A model generated the notes under the pieces. That model did not search any database. It was given only the letters and a program-made list of their open reading frames with translations, and was not told where the DNA came from. The position numbers and the translations under genes are program-made. A stretch of DNA of 64,000 nucleotides, taken from the NCBI GenBank assembly GCA_018262505.1, contig JAGSYV010000004.1, positions 1 through 64,000 of the forward strand, in the 5' to 3' direction. Of this stretch, positions 19,955 through 27,499 are shown piece after piece. The DNA comes from Pseudomonadota bacterium. Its GTDB lineage: Bacteria > Pseudomonadota > Alphaproteobacteria > Rhizobiales > Pleomorphomonadaceae. Position 1 is the stretch's first letter. Each line of letters opens with the position of its first letter.

Positions 19955-20500
19955 ATGGCAACTTATGGCTACGCCCGCGTGTCGACGATCGATCAGGATT
20001 GCGCCGTTCAAATCGCCGCCCTCCGCGCGGCGGGGTGCGAGATCATTCGATCTGAAAAGGCAAGTGGCACCACACGCGAGGGGCGCTCGGAGCTTGAAAC
20101 TCTTCTCCAGTTTGTACGTGCCGGCGACGTCCTAGTGGTCACCCGCATCGACCGCCTGGCGCGCTCCATGAAGGATCTTCAGGACATCGTGCATGAGCTG
20201 AAGCGGAAAGGCGTCGCACTGCGGGCGACTGAACAGCCGGTCGACACATCGACGGCCGCCGGCAAGGCCTTCCTCGACATGCTCGGGGTGTTTGCCGAAT
20301 TCGAAACCAATCTCAGACGCGAACGCCAAGCCGAGGGAATCACGGCAGCCAAGGAGGCTGGCGTCTACACAGGCCGCAAGCCGTCGATCGACGCCGACAA
20401 GGTGAAGGCGCTCGCCGATCAGGGGATCGGTCCTAGCGAAATCGCCCGTCGCCTGGGTATCGGTCGGGCGAGCGTCTACCGTGTGCTGGAAAGGGCGTAG
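19955..20500 (+). CDS. Serine recombinase (resolvase/invertase family)
   Basis: A 181-residue small serine recombinase. The N-terminal catalytic domain opens TYGYARVSTIDQD, with the nucleophile Ser10 and Arg8; RIDRLARSMKDL and GVFAEFETNLRRERQAEG hold the conserved Arg residues and helix E. A C-terminal Hin-type helix-turn-helix follows (GPSEIARRLGIGRASVYRVL). The ATG at 19955 begins the conserved domain. It could resolve or invert nearby DNA, but no pair of matching crossover sites is evident. A second recombinase tail lies 230 bp downstream. Confidence 0.9.
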   Translation: MATYGYARVSTIDQDCAVQIAALRAAGCEIIRSEKASGTTREGRSELETLLQFVRAGDVLVVTRIDRLARSMKDLQDIVHELKRKGVALRATEQPVDTSTAAGKAFLDMLGVFAEFETNLRRERQAEGITAAKEAGVYTGRKPSIDADKVKALADQGIGPSEIARRLGIGRASVYRVLERA

Positions 20501-20560
20501 CCGGAGGGCTCAGCAAGACAATTTGGCGGTGAGGTATCGCCCGGCGGTGGAGGTTGAAGG

Positions 20561-20761
20561 ATGACCAGACTTGCGGACATCAAGAAGCGGCTGATGGCCG
20601 ATCCGGAATTTGAGCGTGAGTATGCAGCAGCCGACGCCGAGTTCGTTGTGATAGAGGCTCTGGTGCGTGCCCGGACTGCCGCTGACCCGTCGCAGGCCGA
20701 GCTTGCCCAGCGGATTGGTACGGGGCCTGACAGCGGAAGGCTTCAGGCCGAGCGGAAGTAG
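20561..20761 (+). pseudogene. Truncated HigA-like HTH antitoxin fragment
   Basis: 66 codons begin like a HigA/XRE antitoxin (EFVVIEALVRARTAAD, then SQAELAQRIGT) but the helix-turn-helix is cut after its second helix and continues into unrelated sequence. The matching toxin gene is absent. It seems fused by deletion to the recombinase tail that follows. Confidence 0.55.
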
Positions 20762-20820
20762 CAAAACGCCTCGGAATCGGCAGGGCCGGCGTCTACAGGA
20801 TTCTCTCCGGAACGGCCTGA
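20731..20820 (+). pseudogene. C-terminal remnant of a second serine recombinase
   Basis: In a frame different from the upstream fragment, 29 codons read EVAKRLGIGRAGVYRILSGT before a stop, nearly the same as the C-terminal HTH of the intact recombinase (EIARRLGIGRASVYRVLERA). No catalytic domain remains. Together with the HTH fragment this is a deletion scar between two related modules. Confidence 0.65.
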
Positions 20821-20824
20821 ACCA

Positions 20825-21118
20825 TTAAGCCCGGCGACGGATAAGCCACTCGCGGAGGGCGCTGTTCATTTCACCCTGCCAACCAACACCGAGACCGCGC
20901 AGGCCGTCCAACACATCCGAATCGAGACGGACAGAAACCTGTTGCTTGGGCGCATCCAGTTTTGGCCGGCCGCGACGGCGCGTCAAAGTGCCTTGTGCAG
21001 GCTTGATCACCTCACCGCCAACAGCGATCTCGGCTCGGTCGAAGGCTTCGTCGGGCCAAGCGGGGGCGTCATCTGGATCAACCCAGGTGCTCTCGAACTT
21101 TTCGGGCTTCTTTGTCAT
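20825..21118 (-). CDS. brnA: BrnA family antitoxin
   Basis: A 97-residue antitoxin. The N-terminal part is a disordered toxin-binding arm (WVDPDDAPAWPDEAFDRAE); the C-terminal ribbon-helix-helix reads QVSVRLDSDVLDGLRGLGVGWQGEMNSALREWL, with the typical GxGWQ turn of BrnA. In BrnTA modules the antitoxin neutralises the RNase toxin and represses its own operon. Its start lies inside the 3' end of brnT (41-bp overlap), the usual toxin-first order. Confidence 0.85.
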   Translation of the reverse strand: MTKKPEKFESTWVDPDDAPAWPDEAFDRAEIAVGGEVIKPAQGTLTRRRGRPKLDAPKQQVSVRLDSDVLDGLRGLGVGWQGEMNSALREWLIRRRA

Positions 21119-21350
21119 GGCAGTGCCTCATGGAAATGATGTGCCGTGCTTCACCTCGCGGCGTCCAAACGATCATGACAACGCGCTCACCAAGCAAACC
21201 GTAGCTCTGATAGCGCGTCTCGCCATAGTCAAAGCGGTCGTCTTCAAGGGTCTGGGTTCTCCCCATGAACACCGTGGCCGCATCGAAAAAATCAAGCTCA
21301 CGCTCCTTAAGGGTCGTCTCTCGCTTGACCGGATCGCAAGTGATTTTCAT
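21078..21350 (-). CDS. brnT: BrnT family ribonuclease toxin
   Basis: A 90-residue RelE-fold toxin of the BrnT family. The diagnostic patterns are ERELDFFDAATVF, LEDDRFDYGETRYQSYG and VMIVWTPRGEARHIISMRH, with the RHIISMR segment that includes the catalytic basic residues. It degrades RNA and arrests growth when free of BrnA. A second BrnTA pair is found in the same prophage at 50.1 kb. Confidence 0.87.
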   Translation of the reverse strand: MKITCDPVKRETTLKERELDFFDAATVFMGRTQTLEDDRFDYGETRYQSYGLLGERVVMIVWTPRGEARHIISMRHCHDKEARKVREHLG

Positions 21351-21358
21351 GGAAATAA

Positions 21359-21397
21359 TGTATCACGAAAAAACGCGACCGCAATATCCGTGATACA
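21359..21397. promoter_or_regulatory. Inverted-repeat operator before brnTA
   Basis: TGTATCACG (21359-21367) and CGTGATACA (21389-21397) are perfect 9-bp arms separated by 21 bp, 8 bp before the brnT start on the minus strand. Placement fits autoregulation by the BrnA ribbon-helix-helix domain. The spacer is AT-rich and may hold the -10 element. Confidence 0.6.
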
Positions 21398-21420
21398 AAA
21401 ATAGTTGGTGTTCCACCCCG

Positions 21421-21636
21421 TCATTTGATCGCCATCACCCATCGGAACACCATCGGCATATACGTTGACACCGCTCCACCGGCAAACAGCAACAATCCCA
21501 AGGCCCATTTCGCTCCCCTCGCCTGGTCGAGCAGGCTGTTGAGATGCTCGACAGCATCGGCAAGCCGCTTCATATCCAGTGCCATCTGCTCGACTCTCAC
21601 TTCAAGCGCGATCACCTTGTCGCGGGTATCGTCCAC
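21421..21636 (-). CDS. Holin-associated XhlA-like small membrane protein
   Basis: A 71-residue protein: an N-terminal coiled coil (VIALEVRVEQMALDMKRLADAVEHL) followed by one membrane helix near the C-terminus (WALGLLLFAGGAVSTYMPMVF). This is the layout of XhlA-type proteins that accompany phage holins. The start is a GTG at 21636 with an AGGGGG ribosome site. It ends the lysis cluster and may be the holin itself. Confidence 0.5.
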   Translation of the reverse strand: MDDTRDKVIALEVRVEQMALDMKRLADAVEHLNSLLDQARGAKWALGLLLFAGGAVSTYMPMVFRWVMAIK

Positions 21637-21696
21637 GGAAGCCCCCTAATTCCAGAAATACGCGCGGCGGGACGCCCTGCCCCGCCGTATGCTCTG

Positions 21697-21909
21697 TTAC
21701 CGAGCCCGCTTGATGGTCTCGTTGTTGCCGGCAATCTTGCGCGCGGCGTCGATGTCGTTGGCTGATAGATAGACCGACGATTCCGGCTTCAGCGGCACGT
21801 AGACCACGCCATCGCAGACGGGCACGGCACTAGCGCAGCCCGTCACAAAGAGAGCCACCACCAAGGCGACGGCAGATCTCAACGGGCGTTTCAGTGGCAA
21901 GCTTTTCAT
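21697..21909 (-). CDS. Rz1-like outer-membrane spanin lipoprotein
   Basis: A 70-residue protein with a signal peptide and lipobox (LFVTGCAS; lipidated Cys at about residue 25). The gene starts in a different frame inside the 3' end of the inner-membrane spanin gene (80-bp overlap), the hallmark of Rz/Rz1 pairs. O-spanins join with the i-spanin to fuse inner and outer membranes at the last step of lysis. Confidence 0.65.
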   Translation of the reverse strand: MKSLPLKRPLRSAVALVVALFVTGCASAVPVCDGVVYVPLKPESSVYLSANDIDAARKIAGNNETIKRAR

Positions 21910-22063
21910 CAAGGATCACTCTTTCCCGTTGGGCCTTCAGCGCGGCGCGGTCCTGGTCGGTGCGGGCGTCTGACCAGCCCTTGGCGTAAAGCCGCCAGCC
22001 CGCAACGCCGAGGCCGACGGCCAAGGCGATCAGGAAGGCGAGGCGGACGTTAGCGGCGGTCAT
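21830..22063 (-). CDS. Rz-like inner-membrane spanin
   Basis: A 77-residue protein with an N-terminal membrane helix (VRLAFLIALAVGLGVAGWRLY) and a short charged helical periplasmic part (DRAALKAQRERVILDEKLA). It overlaps the endolysin gene by 4 bp and the lipoprotein gene by 80 bp. It is shorter than lambda Rz, but position and topology support the call. Confidence 0.6.
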   Translation of the reverse strand: MTAANVRLAFLIALAVGLGVAGWRLYAKGWSDARTDQDRAALKAQRERVILDEKLATETPVEICRRLGGGSLCDGLR

Positions 22064-22887
22064 GCCAGTGCCTCGGCTAGCTCGGCCCGGCGTCGACGCG
22101 CCCACCAGCCATAGACGGCGCCACCGATCACCAGCGCGGCCGAGATGACGACGATGCCGGCGATGATGTTGGAGACGATCGGGCTTCCCGAGGCGAGCGG
22201 CGCGAGCTGCTCCTGGGCGCTTTGGAGCGTGCCGAGAATGGTCGTTCCGGTGATCAGGCCGCCACCGGTCGCCGCGTCGGCGATCGCCGCCGAGGGGGCC
22301 ACCTTTGCGTCGGTCGACATTGCCTTGCGGGCGCCGTCCCCATCGTAGACCACTTCAGGGCCGACCGAACCGCGCGCCCAGGCCTGCCCCACGGCGAGCA
22401 CCTGCTTGATGCGAGAAGCCCACCCCTTGCCGAACTTCTTCCAGCCCTTGAGGGCCTTTAGGAAGGCATCGCGAAGGGCGATGATCTTGGCAATCAGTGC
22501 GTCGTGATCCTCGACGGCGTTGATAGCGGCGAGCGTTTCCGGGCCGACCAGGCCATCGACCTTTTTGAGGCCTAGCGCGCGCTGGAGCCATTTCACCGAC
22601 TGCCCCGGCCCAGAGTTCACGCCACCATCAAAGACGACATAGCCGACGCCTGGCGGCAGTTGGTCGCCCTTCACCAGATCCCAATAGCGGCTCTTGTAGA
22701 TCGCCCGCACCTCGTCGTCGCTGATGAGGTGCACGCTCTGCCGGCCGGCGCCGACGCTCTTTCGATAAGTGTCGTAGACGGCCTGAGTGACGCCCTTGTT
22801 CGTGGCGCCGCCCGTGTCGTCTGGGTCGTTCACAAAGCCCCCTTCCAACACCAGTACCTTGGCAAGAGAGCGCTCGAATTCAGTCAT
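22060..22887 (-). CDS. Endolysin, GH108 with peptidoglycan-binding domain and C-terminal membrane helix
   Basis: A 275-residue lysozyme. Residues 5-90 form the GH108 catalytic domain with Glu15 in EGGFVNDPDDTGGATNKGVT, followed by a predicted peptidoglycan-binding region (GLKKVDGLVGPETLAAIN, to about residue 165). A linker leads to a single membrane helix near the end (IIAGIVVISAALVIGGAVYGWW) with a basic tail. The C-terminal anchor suggests membrane tethering or a dual role. It precedes the spanin pair in the lysis operon. Confidence 0.85.
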   Translation of the reverse strand: MTEFERSLAKVLVLEGGFVNDPDDTGGATNKGVTQAVYDTYRKSVGAGRQSVHLISDDEVRAIYKSRYWDLVKGDQLPPGVGYVVFDGGVNSGPGQSVKWLQRALGLKKVDGLVGPETLAAINAVEDHDALIAKIIALRDAFLKALKGWKKFGKGWASRIKQVLAVGQAWARGSVGPEVVYDGDGARKAMSTDAKVAPSAAIADAATGGGLITGTTILGTLQSAQEQLAPLASGSPIVSNIIAGIVVISAALVIGGAVYGWWARRRRAELAEALA

Positions 22888-22941
22888 ATCAGGGCCTTTC
22901 GTTGGAACATGAGCGCGTCCCTCCCCGAAAGGCTTGTCGGC

Positions 22942-23499
22942 TTATCCAGGCCAGCCGGCGGCAATGTCGATCGCGTCGAGCGCGGCCGCGTCCTCGGCCG
23001 CGAGAGCGGCATCCTTCAGGTCGCGCCGGTGTTGGACGATGGCAGCGTAATAGTCGCCTGCTGAGGCCGCGAGCATCAGGCCGGCGCCCGGGGCGGCGAG
23101 TGGGATGCGGACGTTCTCGATTGCGATCCAGCCGCGCGAATAACTCTCCGGCCACGGAACGGCATTGGCCGAAGCCGCCGTCGCAGTCGCCGCCATAGCG
23201 GTAAGGTCGGCGCGGCTTCCATCATCAAGGGCGACGTGCAGCCCACCAGTCACAGGCGCGCCGGCAGCAAGGAGCGCGTCGGCCGCCGCTGCGATATCCG
23301 CGATTTTGTCCGTCCGGAGACTGTCGAGCGATGGTTCCGGTTCAGCCGGAGCTGTCCAGTCCCCACCGTTATTGGTCCAACCAATGCCCACCCCGTCAGG
23401 GCCTGTTACTGCCCCGAAATCATTTGGGTCAGCTTCATCGGCAAGGATAATGATGTTTGTGACGGTGCCGGACGAATTGAGGGTATGAGCAATTTTCAT
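22942..23499 (-). CDS. Tail-fibre-associated protein with DUF4376-like region
   Basis: A 185-residue protein. The N-terminal part (MKIAHTLNSSGTVTNIIILADEADPNDF, then GWTNNGG) resembles tail-fibre accessory proteins, and the helical C-terminal half (LRTDKIADIAAAADALLAAG, LDDGSRADLTAMAATA, VRIPL) is like DUF4376. Its start overlaps the fibre gene stop by 4 bp, so it is likely a fibre chaperone or cap protein. Confidence 0.6.
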   Translation of the reverse strand: MKIAHTLNSSGTVTNIIILADEADPNDFGAVTGPDGVGIGWTNNGGDWTAPAEPEPSLDSLRTDKIADIAAAADALLAAGAPVTGGLHVALDDGSRADLTAMAATATAASANAVPWPESYSRGWIAIENVRIPLAAPGAGLMLAASAGDYYAAIVQHRRDLKDAALAAEDAAALDAIDIAAGWPG

Positions 23500-24929
23500 G
23501 TGCCGAACTCCATGAACATGGCGCGACCGCCGACCCCATTCGTTGCGCCAGTGCCATATCCATACACACCACCCGCGAGATACCAGCCGCCGGCAGCCCC
23601 CGCCTGACCGAATAGGCAAGTTCCGCTTGGCCCCCCGCCGTTACCGCCGCCCTCCTTGGCACCGCCGCCGCCGCTCGTGTAGTAGGTGACTCCGTCGATG
23701 ACGATGCTCGTAGTGCCCCCGGTTCCACCGGTGCTGTTCTTGTTGGCAACCACTCCGCCGCCTCCGCCAACAGCGACCGGATAGGTCTGAGTGTCGCTCA
23801 CGGCTGCAAAGAAGAAGCCGACACCACCGGCGCCACCACCGGTGCCCCAGACAGAGTTCCCTCCGCCGGAACCGCCCACGAGAATGCCAAAAATGAACTT
23901 GGTCCCTGCGGTTGGGACGTAGTTTCCAGATGCGCCGAAATCGCGGATAGCCTTGGGAACGGCTCCACCGAGGTTGAGGGCGCCAAGCGCGGCCACGATC
24001 GCGGAATGAACGCCCGCCGAATGAACCGGCAGTTCCTCGTCAGTGCCAGCGACCACAGTGGCTGCCGATGCCAGAACCAACTTAATCAGCCGGTCGGCCG
24101 AAAGATCAGTCTCAGCCGGCTCCGCGTCGCTGCCGGCAGCACCGTCAAGAGACAGGCCAGGGCCAACCTTCAGCTTGCGAACCGCTGGAACGAAACTTTC
24201 GAGCATGGCCGCGATTTGCTCGGTGGTCGAATAGGCGTCCAGGTCGAAGGCGTCGGAAAGCGTCTGCGCCACGGCCGCCCAATGCCGAGCCGAAAAGCCC
24301 GTGCCGACCGGCGTATTCGGCGCCGCGTTCGCGAGCTGATCGGCGAGCGCGGCGGCGGTGCCGGCGGCCGTAGCCGCGCCAGTGGCAGCTCCGGCAGCGA
24401 CCGTGGCCGTTCCAGAAGCGCTGACGGCAGTCGCGCGGGCCGTCTCGATCTCGGCGGCGGTTGGTCCAGCGACGGCCCCGCCCTCGCCGTTCGACACGTA
24501 AACGGCCCCCTCAGGCACGCTCGCGGCGTTGCCAGCGATAACGATTGACGACTCCTCGATGTCGTCGACCTTCTGCGACAGCTCGGCAACGCGCATAGCC
24601 GATCGATCCAGCGCCGCCGCATGCCCTGCCGCGTCATAGGTGTCGGTCGCGGTCGGGTCATAAACCTGCGTCATCGGCGTTTGCCGCACCATCGACACCG
24701 TGCCCGGTGTGGCAGGAAAGGCCGCAAGCGGAGCGATGGTCGCAACGCCTGCCGAGGAAAGCGTGACGGCGTAGTGCAGCCCGAGCGTCAGCGCCTGGCG
24801 CTCCCCCTCGTCAGGTACCAGGCTGACAATAAGCTGGGACCGCTCTTGCACCTGAATGCCGGTCGGGATTTCGGTCTCGACTCCTGTCCACGCTGCGGAG
24901 GCGCGGACAACGGTGGAAACAACGGTCAT
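23496..24929 (-). CDS. Tail fibre with glycine-rich receptor-binding tip
   Basis: A 477-residue fibre. Residues 1-110 look like the T7-type particle-binding N-terminal domain (TGIQVQERSQLIVSLVPDEG, then PMTQVYDPTATDTYDAAGHAAALDR). A long Ala/Thr-rich coiled-coil shaft follows (TATVAAGAATGAATAAGTAA). The last 120 residues are packed with Gly runs (VGGSGGGNS, AVGGGGG, TSGGGGA), as in polyglycine adhesin tips of some tailed phages. This tip probably sets host range. The ATG at 24929 overlaps the upstream stop by 4 bp. Confidence 0.8.
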   Translation of the reverse strand: MTVVSTVVRASAAWTGVETEIPTGIQVQERSQLIVSLVPDEGERQALTLGLHYAVTLSSAGVATIAPLAAFPATPGTVSMVRQTPMTQVYDPTATDTYDAAGHAAALDRSAMRVAELSQKVDDIEESSIVIAGNAASVPEGAVYVSNGEGGAVAGPTAAEIETARATAVSASGTATVAAGAATGAATAAGTAAALADQLANAAPNTPVGTGFSARHWAAVAQTLSDAFDLDAYSTTEQIAAMLESFVPAVRKLKVGPGLSLDGAAGSDAEPAETDLSADRLIKLVLASAATVVAGTDEELPVHSAGVHSAIVAALGALNLGGAVPKAIRDFGASGNYVPTAGTKFIFGILVGGSGGGNSVWGTGGGAGGVGFFFAAVSDTQTYPVAVGGGGGVVANKNSTGGTGGTTSIVIDGVTYYTSGGGGAKEGGGNGGGPSGTCLFGQAGAAGGWYLAGGVYGYGTGATNGVGGRAMFMEFGT

Positions 24930-27499
24930 CGAGCATCTCCGATCAGGGAAGGCATGCGGCGCGGTGTGGACTGGCCGGGCGCCCACCAGAAGCGCTGGCC
25001 GGCATCCTTGGCCGCCTGCTTCTCAAGGCGCTGAAAGCGCTCTGGCGCGCGCGGGTCGATCTGCAAAGCAAGCTGGTCGACGATCGCCCGCTGGAACGCG
25101 AGACGCGTCTGCCAGAGCGTCGACCCTGGCATGTAGCGGGACAGCACATAAAGGCCGTCGCCTGCGAAATGTGTCTCTTGTCCCTTGGCCCAAAGCTGGC
25201 TGTTCTTGATCAGCCAATCGCCCAGCACGGTTTCGACGGCGCCAGCCTGTGGCCCAACGATGGTCGTCGCCCAGCTGTTGCCGTAACGGGTTTGGTCGGC
25301 AAACAAGAAGTCGCCGAAGATACCCAAGCCGCCACCTTGTAGGATGGCGGCGCCGATCGTCTTCGGGTCGTCGGCCCGCAACGGATCGCGGCCGTTGGCG
25401 ATCTGCTTGAGCTGAAGGGCCATCAGCCCCATGGCCGACATCAGCGCGAAGCTGCCGGCGGCATGGCTGAGGCGCCGGCCGTCCCAACCGCGCGCAAAGG
25501 CCCGCATCATGTGCGAGGTGATGAAGGTCGCCGTGAACGACTTGTAGAGCGAGACCGCCCGGCGCGCCTCGCCGCCAAGCGTGCCCGGCCGGCTGTCGCC
25601 GAGCAACATGGCGCGGGTCAGTGTGTCACTCTCGATCACAGCGAAGGTCATTTCCGTGTCGACCATGCGGGCGATCGACGCGGCAACGCGGCGGGCGTTC
25701 TCGCTGCCGATCGCCGCCACATCCATATGGCGGATGAACTTCGCACCTGGTCGCGGCTCGAACGGCTTAGCCTCGCCGATCAGCTTCCAGTCGGCCTCGC
25801 CGATGCCATAGCGCTGGAGCGTGTCACGGAAGGCCGGCGACAGATCGCCCCACGTCTTATCTGCGTCACTGGCGATCTTCGCCTGAAACTCCATGCCGAA
25901 GGCGTTGCGAAGCGTGGCGGTCCAGCGCCGAAGGCCGGAGGCGCGAATGACGGCGCTCGACGTCTTCGCAGCGATGCCGCTGCGGATTGCCTCGCCCATG
26001 AAGCGATCGCCTGCCCGAACATCGCCGGCAATGCTGTCGGCGATGAAGCCATGCTGCAGGGCGTCGATCTCGGCGCCAGGACGCGCCATGTCGGCGGCAG
26101 CGCGGCTGAGCACCTTCAGCGCCGGCACGTCGTTGAAGCGCGCCGTCATGGTCAGCAACGCCGGGTCGGAGATGGACGAGATGATGGCCGATCCGAGCTG
26201 CGAGGAGACCAGCCACGAGCGCATATCGCTCATGGCATTCGCCGCGCCTTCATGCACCGGCCGATTGGCATCGCCGGTCACCACCTGGCTCCACAAAGCG
26301 TCGATCTGGTTTTGCCCAGACTTCACCGTGTCGCCGATCTTGAGGTTGCCTTTGACCGTCTTCACGAAGCCCTTGGCGTCAGCCATCGACCCTTCGGAAG
26401 CCAGCCGGCCGGGCTCTCGCTCAAACAGGCCGTCGATGAACCGCTTGAGCGCTACCGGGTTCGGCCCCAGCACTTCCAGCTTGGCGATATCGGAAGCCAT
26501 GCCCTCGATGTGATCGAGCATGGCCTGATAGACCGACTGGTGACCGCCGAACGCGTTGGCGTAAGTCATCCAGCTTTCGGCATCCTTGAACAGCAGCACG
26601 CGGGCGTCGGCGCGGCTGTTGGCCAGAGCCGGCCGGCCACGAACGGCGGCGCTCGGCCCGCCGTCGATCCCCTCGTTGACGATGCTGTCGAACACCTGGT
26701 CCAGCAGCTTGTCGAGCTTGCCGGGCGAAAGCGTTCGGCCCGTCGCGAAGCTGATCATGTTGTTCCGGTCGAGCAGCCTGTTGCGATAGAGAAATTCCTT
26801 CCACTGCTCACGGCCGGCCGTGCGCACCTTCATCGCGTCGTGGGTCGGGTTGGCAAGCCGCCAGTCCGCGCGGAAGGGGATGGCGCCACCAGCCTTGTTG
26901 AAGGCGATCCGAAGGTGCTCGGCCGTCTTTGTCCAGGCCTCGGCCACAGTGCGCGCCGTGGCATTGCCGGTCGCCAGGCCATAGAGTTCCCGCAGCACAT
27001 CGCCCTCGAAGGCGGTTTCCGCCTTGAAGCCCAGCATCTTCGGCCGCATGGCCTCGATTGCCCCGGCAAACAGGGTGTGCGCCTCGGCCCGAATGCGATG
27101 GCTGGCCGCCACCACGTTCTCAAAGGTCATGCCGATCTCGAAGGGATCGCGGACCAGCATGGCGCGGATGGCGGCGGCGAGCGGCAGTTTCAGAAAGGTC
27201 GGCGCCTTTCCCTCGGCCTTCAGCGCGCCAACCGTTTCCGTATAAGTCGTCACCCGCCGCAACACGTCGGCTTGAGCCTTGGCGGTGCCGAAGGCGATCT
27301 GAGCCTTTCGCGCCGCCTCGGCCGCCGCTTCGTCGGCCGTCTCGATCGCCGCTTTGCGTATGGCATCGCGCGCCGTGTCGCCAGCGGCCTTGAAGTTGGC
27401 CTCGGCTTCGTCGAGCCAGTCGAGCAGCACCTTGCCCTTTTCAGGATCGACAGCGCCGGATGTGATTTTGGCAGTGAAGCAGAAACGCGGAGAGACCAT
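24926..27499 (-). CDS. Large internal virion (ejection) protein
   Basis: An 857-residue protein of temperate podovirus type. It is mostly helical, with an early coiled coil (LDEAEANFKAAGDTARDAI) and a C-terminal hydrophobic segment (AGSFALMSAMGLMALQLKQI) followed by GGGLGIFGDFLFADQTRYG, a pattern of the domains found at the end of large phage polyvalent proteins. It is probably packaged in the head and ejected with DNA to help build the channel across the envelope. Coupled by 4-bp overlaps to both neighbours. Confidence 0.65.
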   Translation of the reverse strand: MVSPRFCFTAKITSGAVDPEKGKVLLDWLDEAEANFKAAGDTARDAIRKAAIETADEAAAEAARKAQIAFGTAKAQADVLRRVTTYTETVGALKAEGKAPTFLKLPLAAAIRAMLVRDPFEIGMTFENVVAASHRIRAEAHTLFAGAIEAMRPKMLGFKAETAFEGDVLRELYGLATGNATARTVAEAWTKTAEHLRIAFNKAGGAIPFRADWRLANPTHDAMKVRTAGREQWKEFLYRNRLLDRNNMISFATGRTLSPGKLDKLLDQVFDSIVNEGIDGGPSAAVRGRPALANSRADARVLLFKDAESWMTYANAFGGHQSVYQAMLDHIEGMASDIAKLEVLGPNPVALKRFIDGLFEREPGRLASEGSMADAKGFVKTVKGNLKIGDTVKSGQNQIDALWSQVVTGDANRPVHEGAANAMSDMRSWLVSSQLGSAIISSISDPALLTMTARFNDVPALKVLSRAAADMARPGAEIDALQHGFIADSIAGDVRAGDRFMGEAIRSGIAAKTSSAVIRASGLRRWTATLRNAFGMEFQAKIASDADKTWGDLSPAFRDTLQRYGIGEADWKLIGEAKPFEPRPGAKFIRHMDVAAIGSENARRVAASIARMVDTEMTFAVIESDTLTRAMLLGDSRPGTLGGEARRAVSLYKSFTATFITSHMMRAFARGWDGRRLSHAAGSFALMSAMGLMALQLKQIANGRDPLRADDPKTIGAAILQGGGLGIFGDFLFADQTRYGNSWATTIVGPQAGAVETVLGDWLIKNSQLWAKGQETHFAGDGLYVLSRYMPGSTLWQTRLAFQRAIVDQLALQIDPRAPERFQRLEKQAAKDAGQRFWWAPGQSTPRRMPSLIGDAR

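Noticed and set aside
19955-20500. Invertible DNA segment controlled by the serine recombinase
   Set aside because: No pair of inverted 20-30 bp crossover-like sites was found next to it or around the fibre gene.
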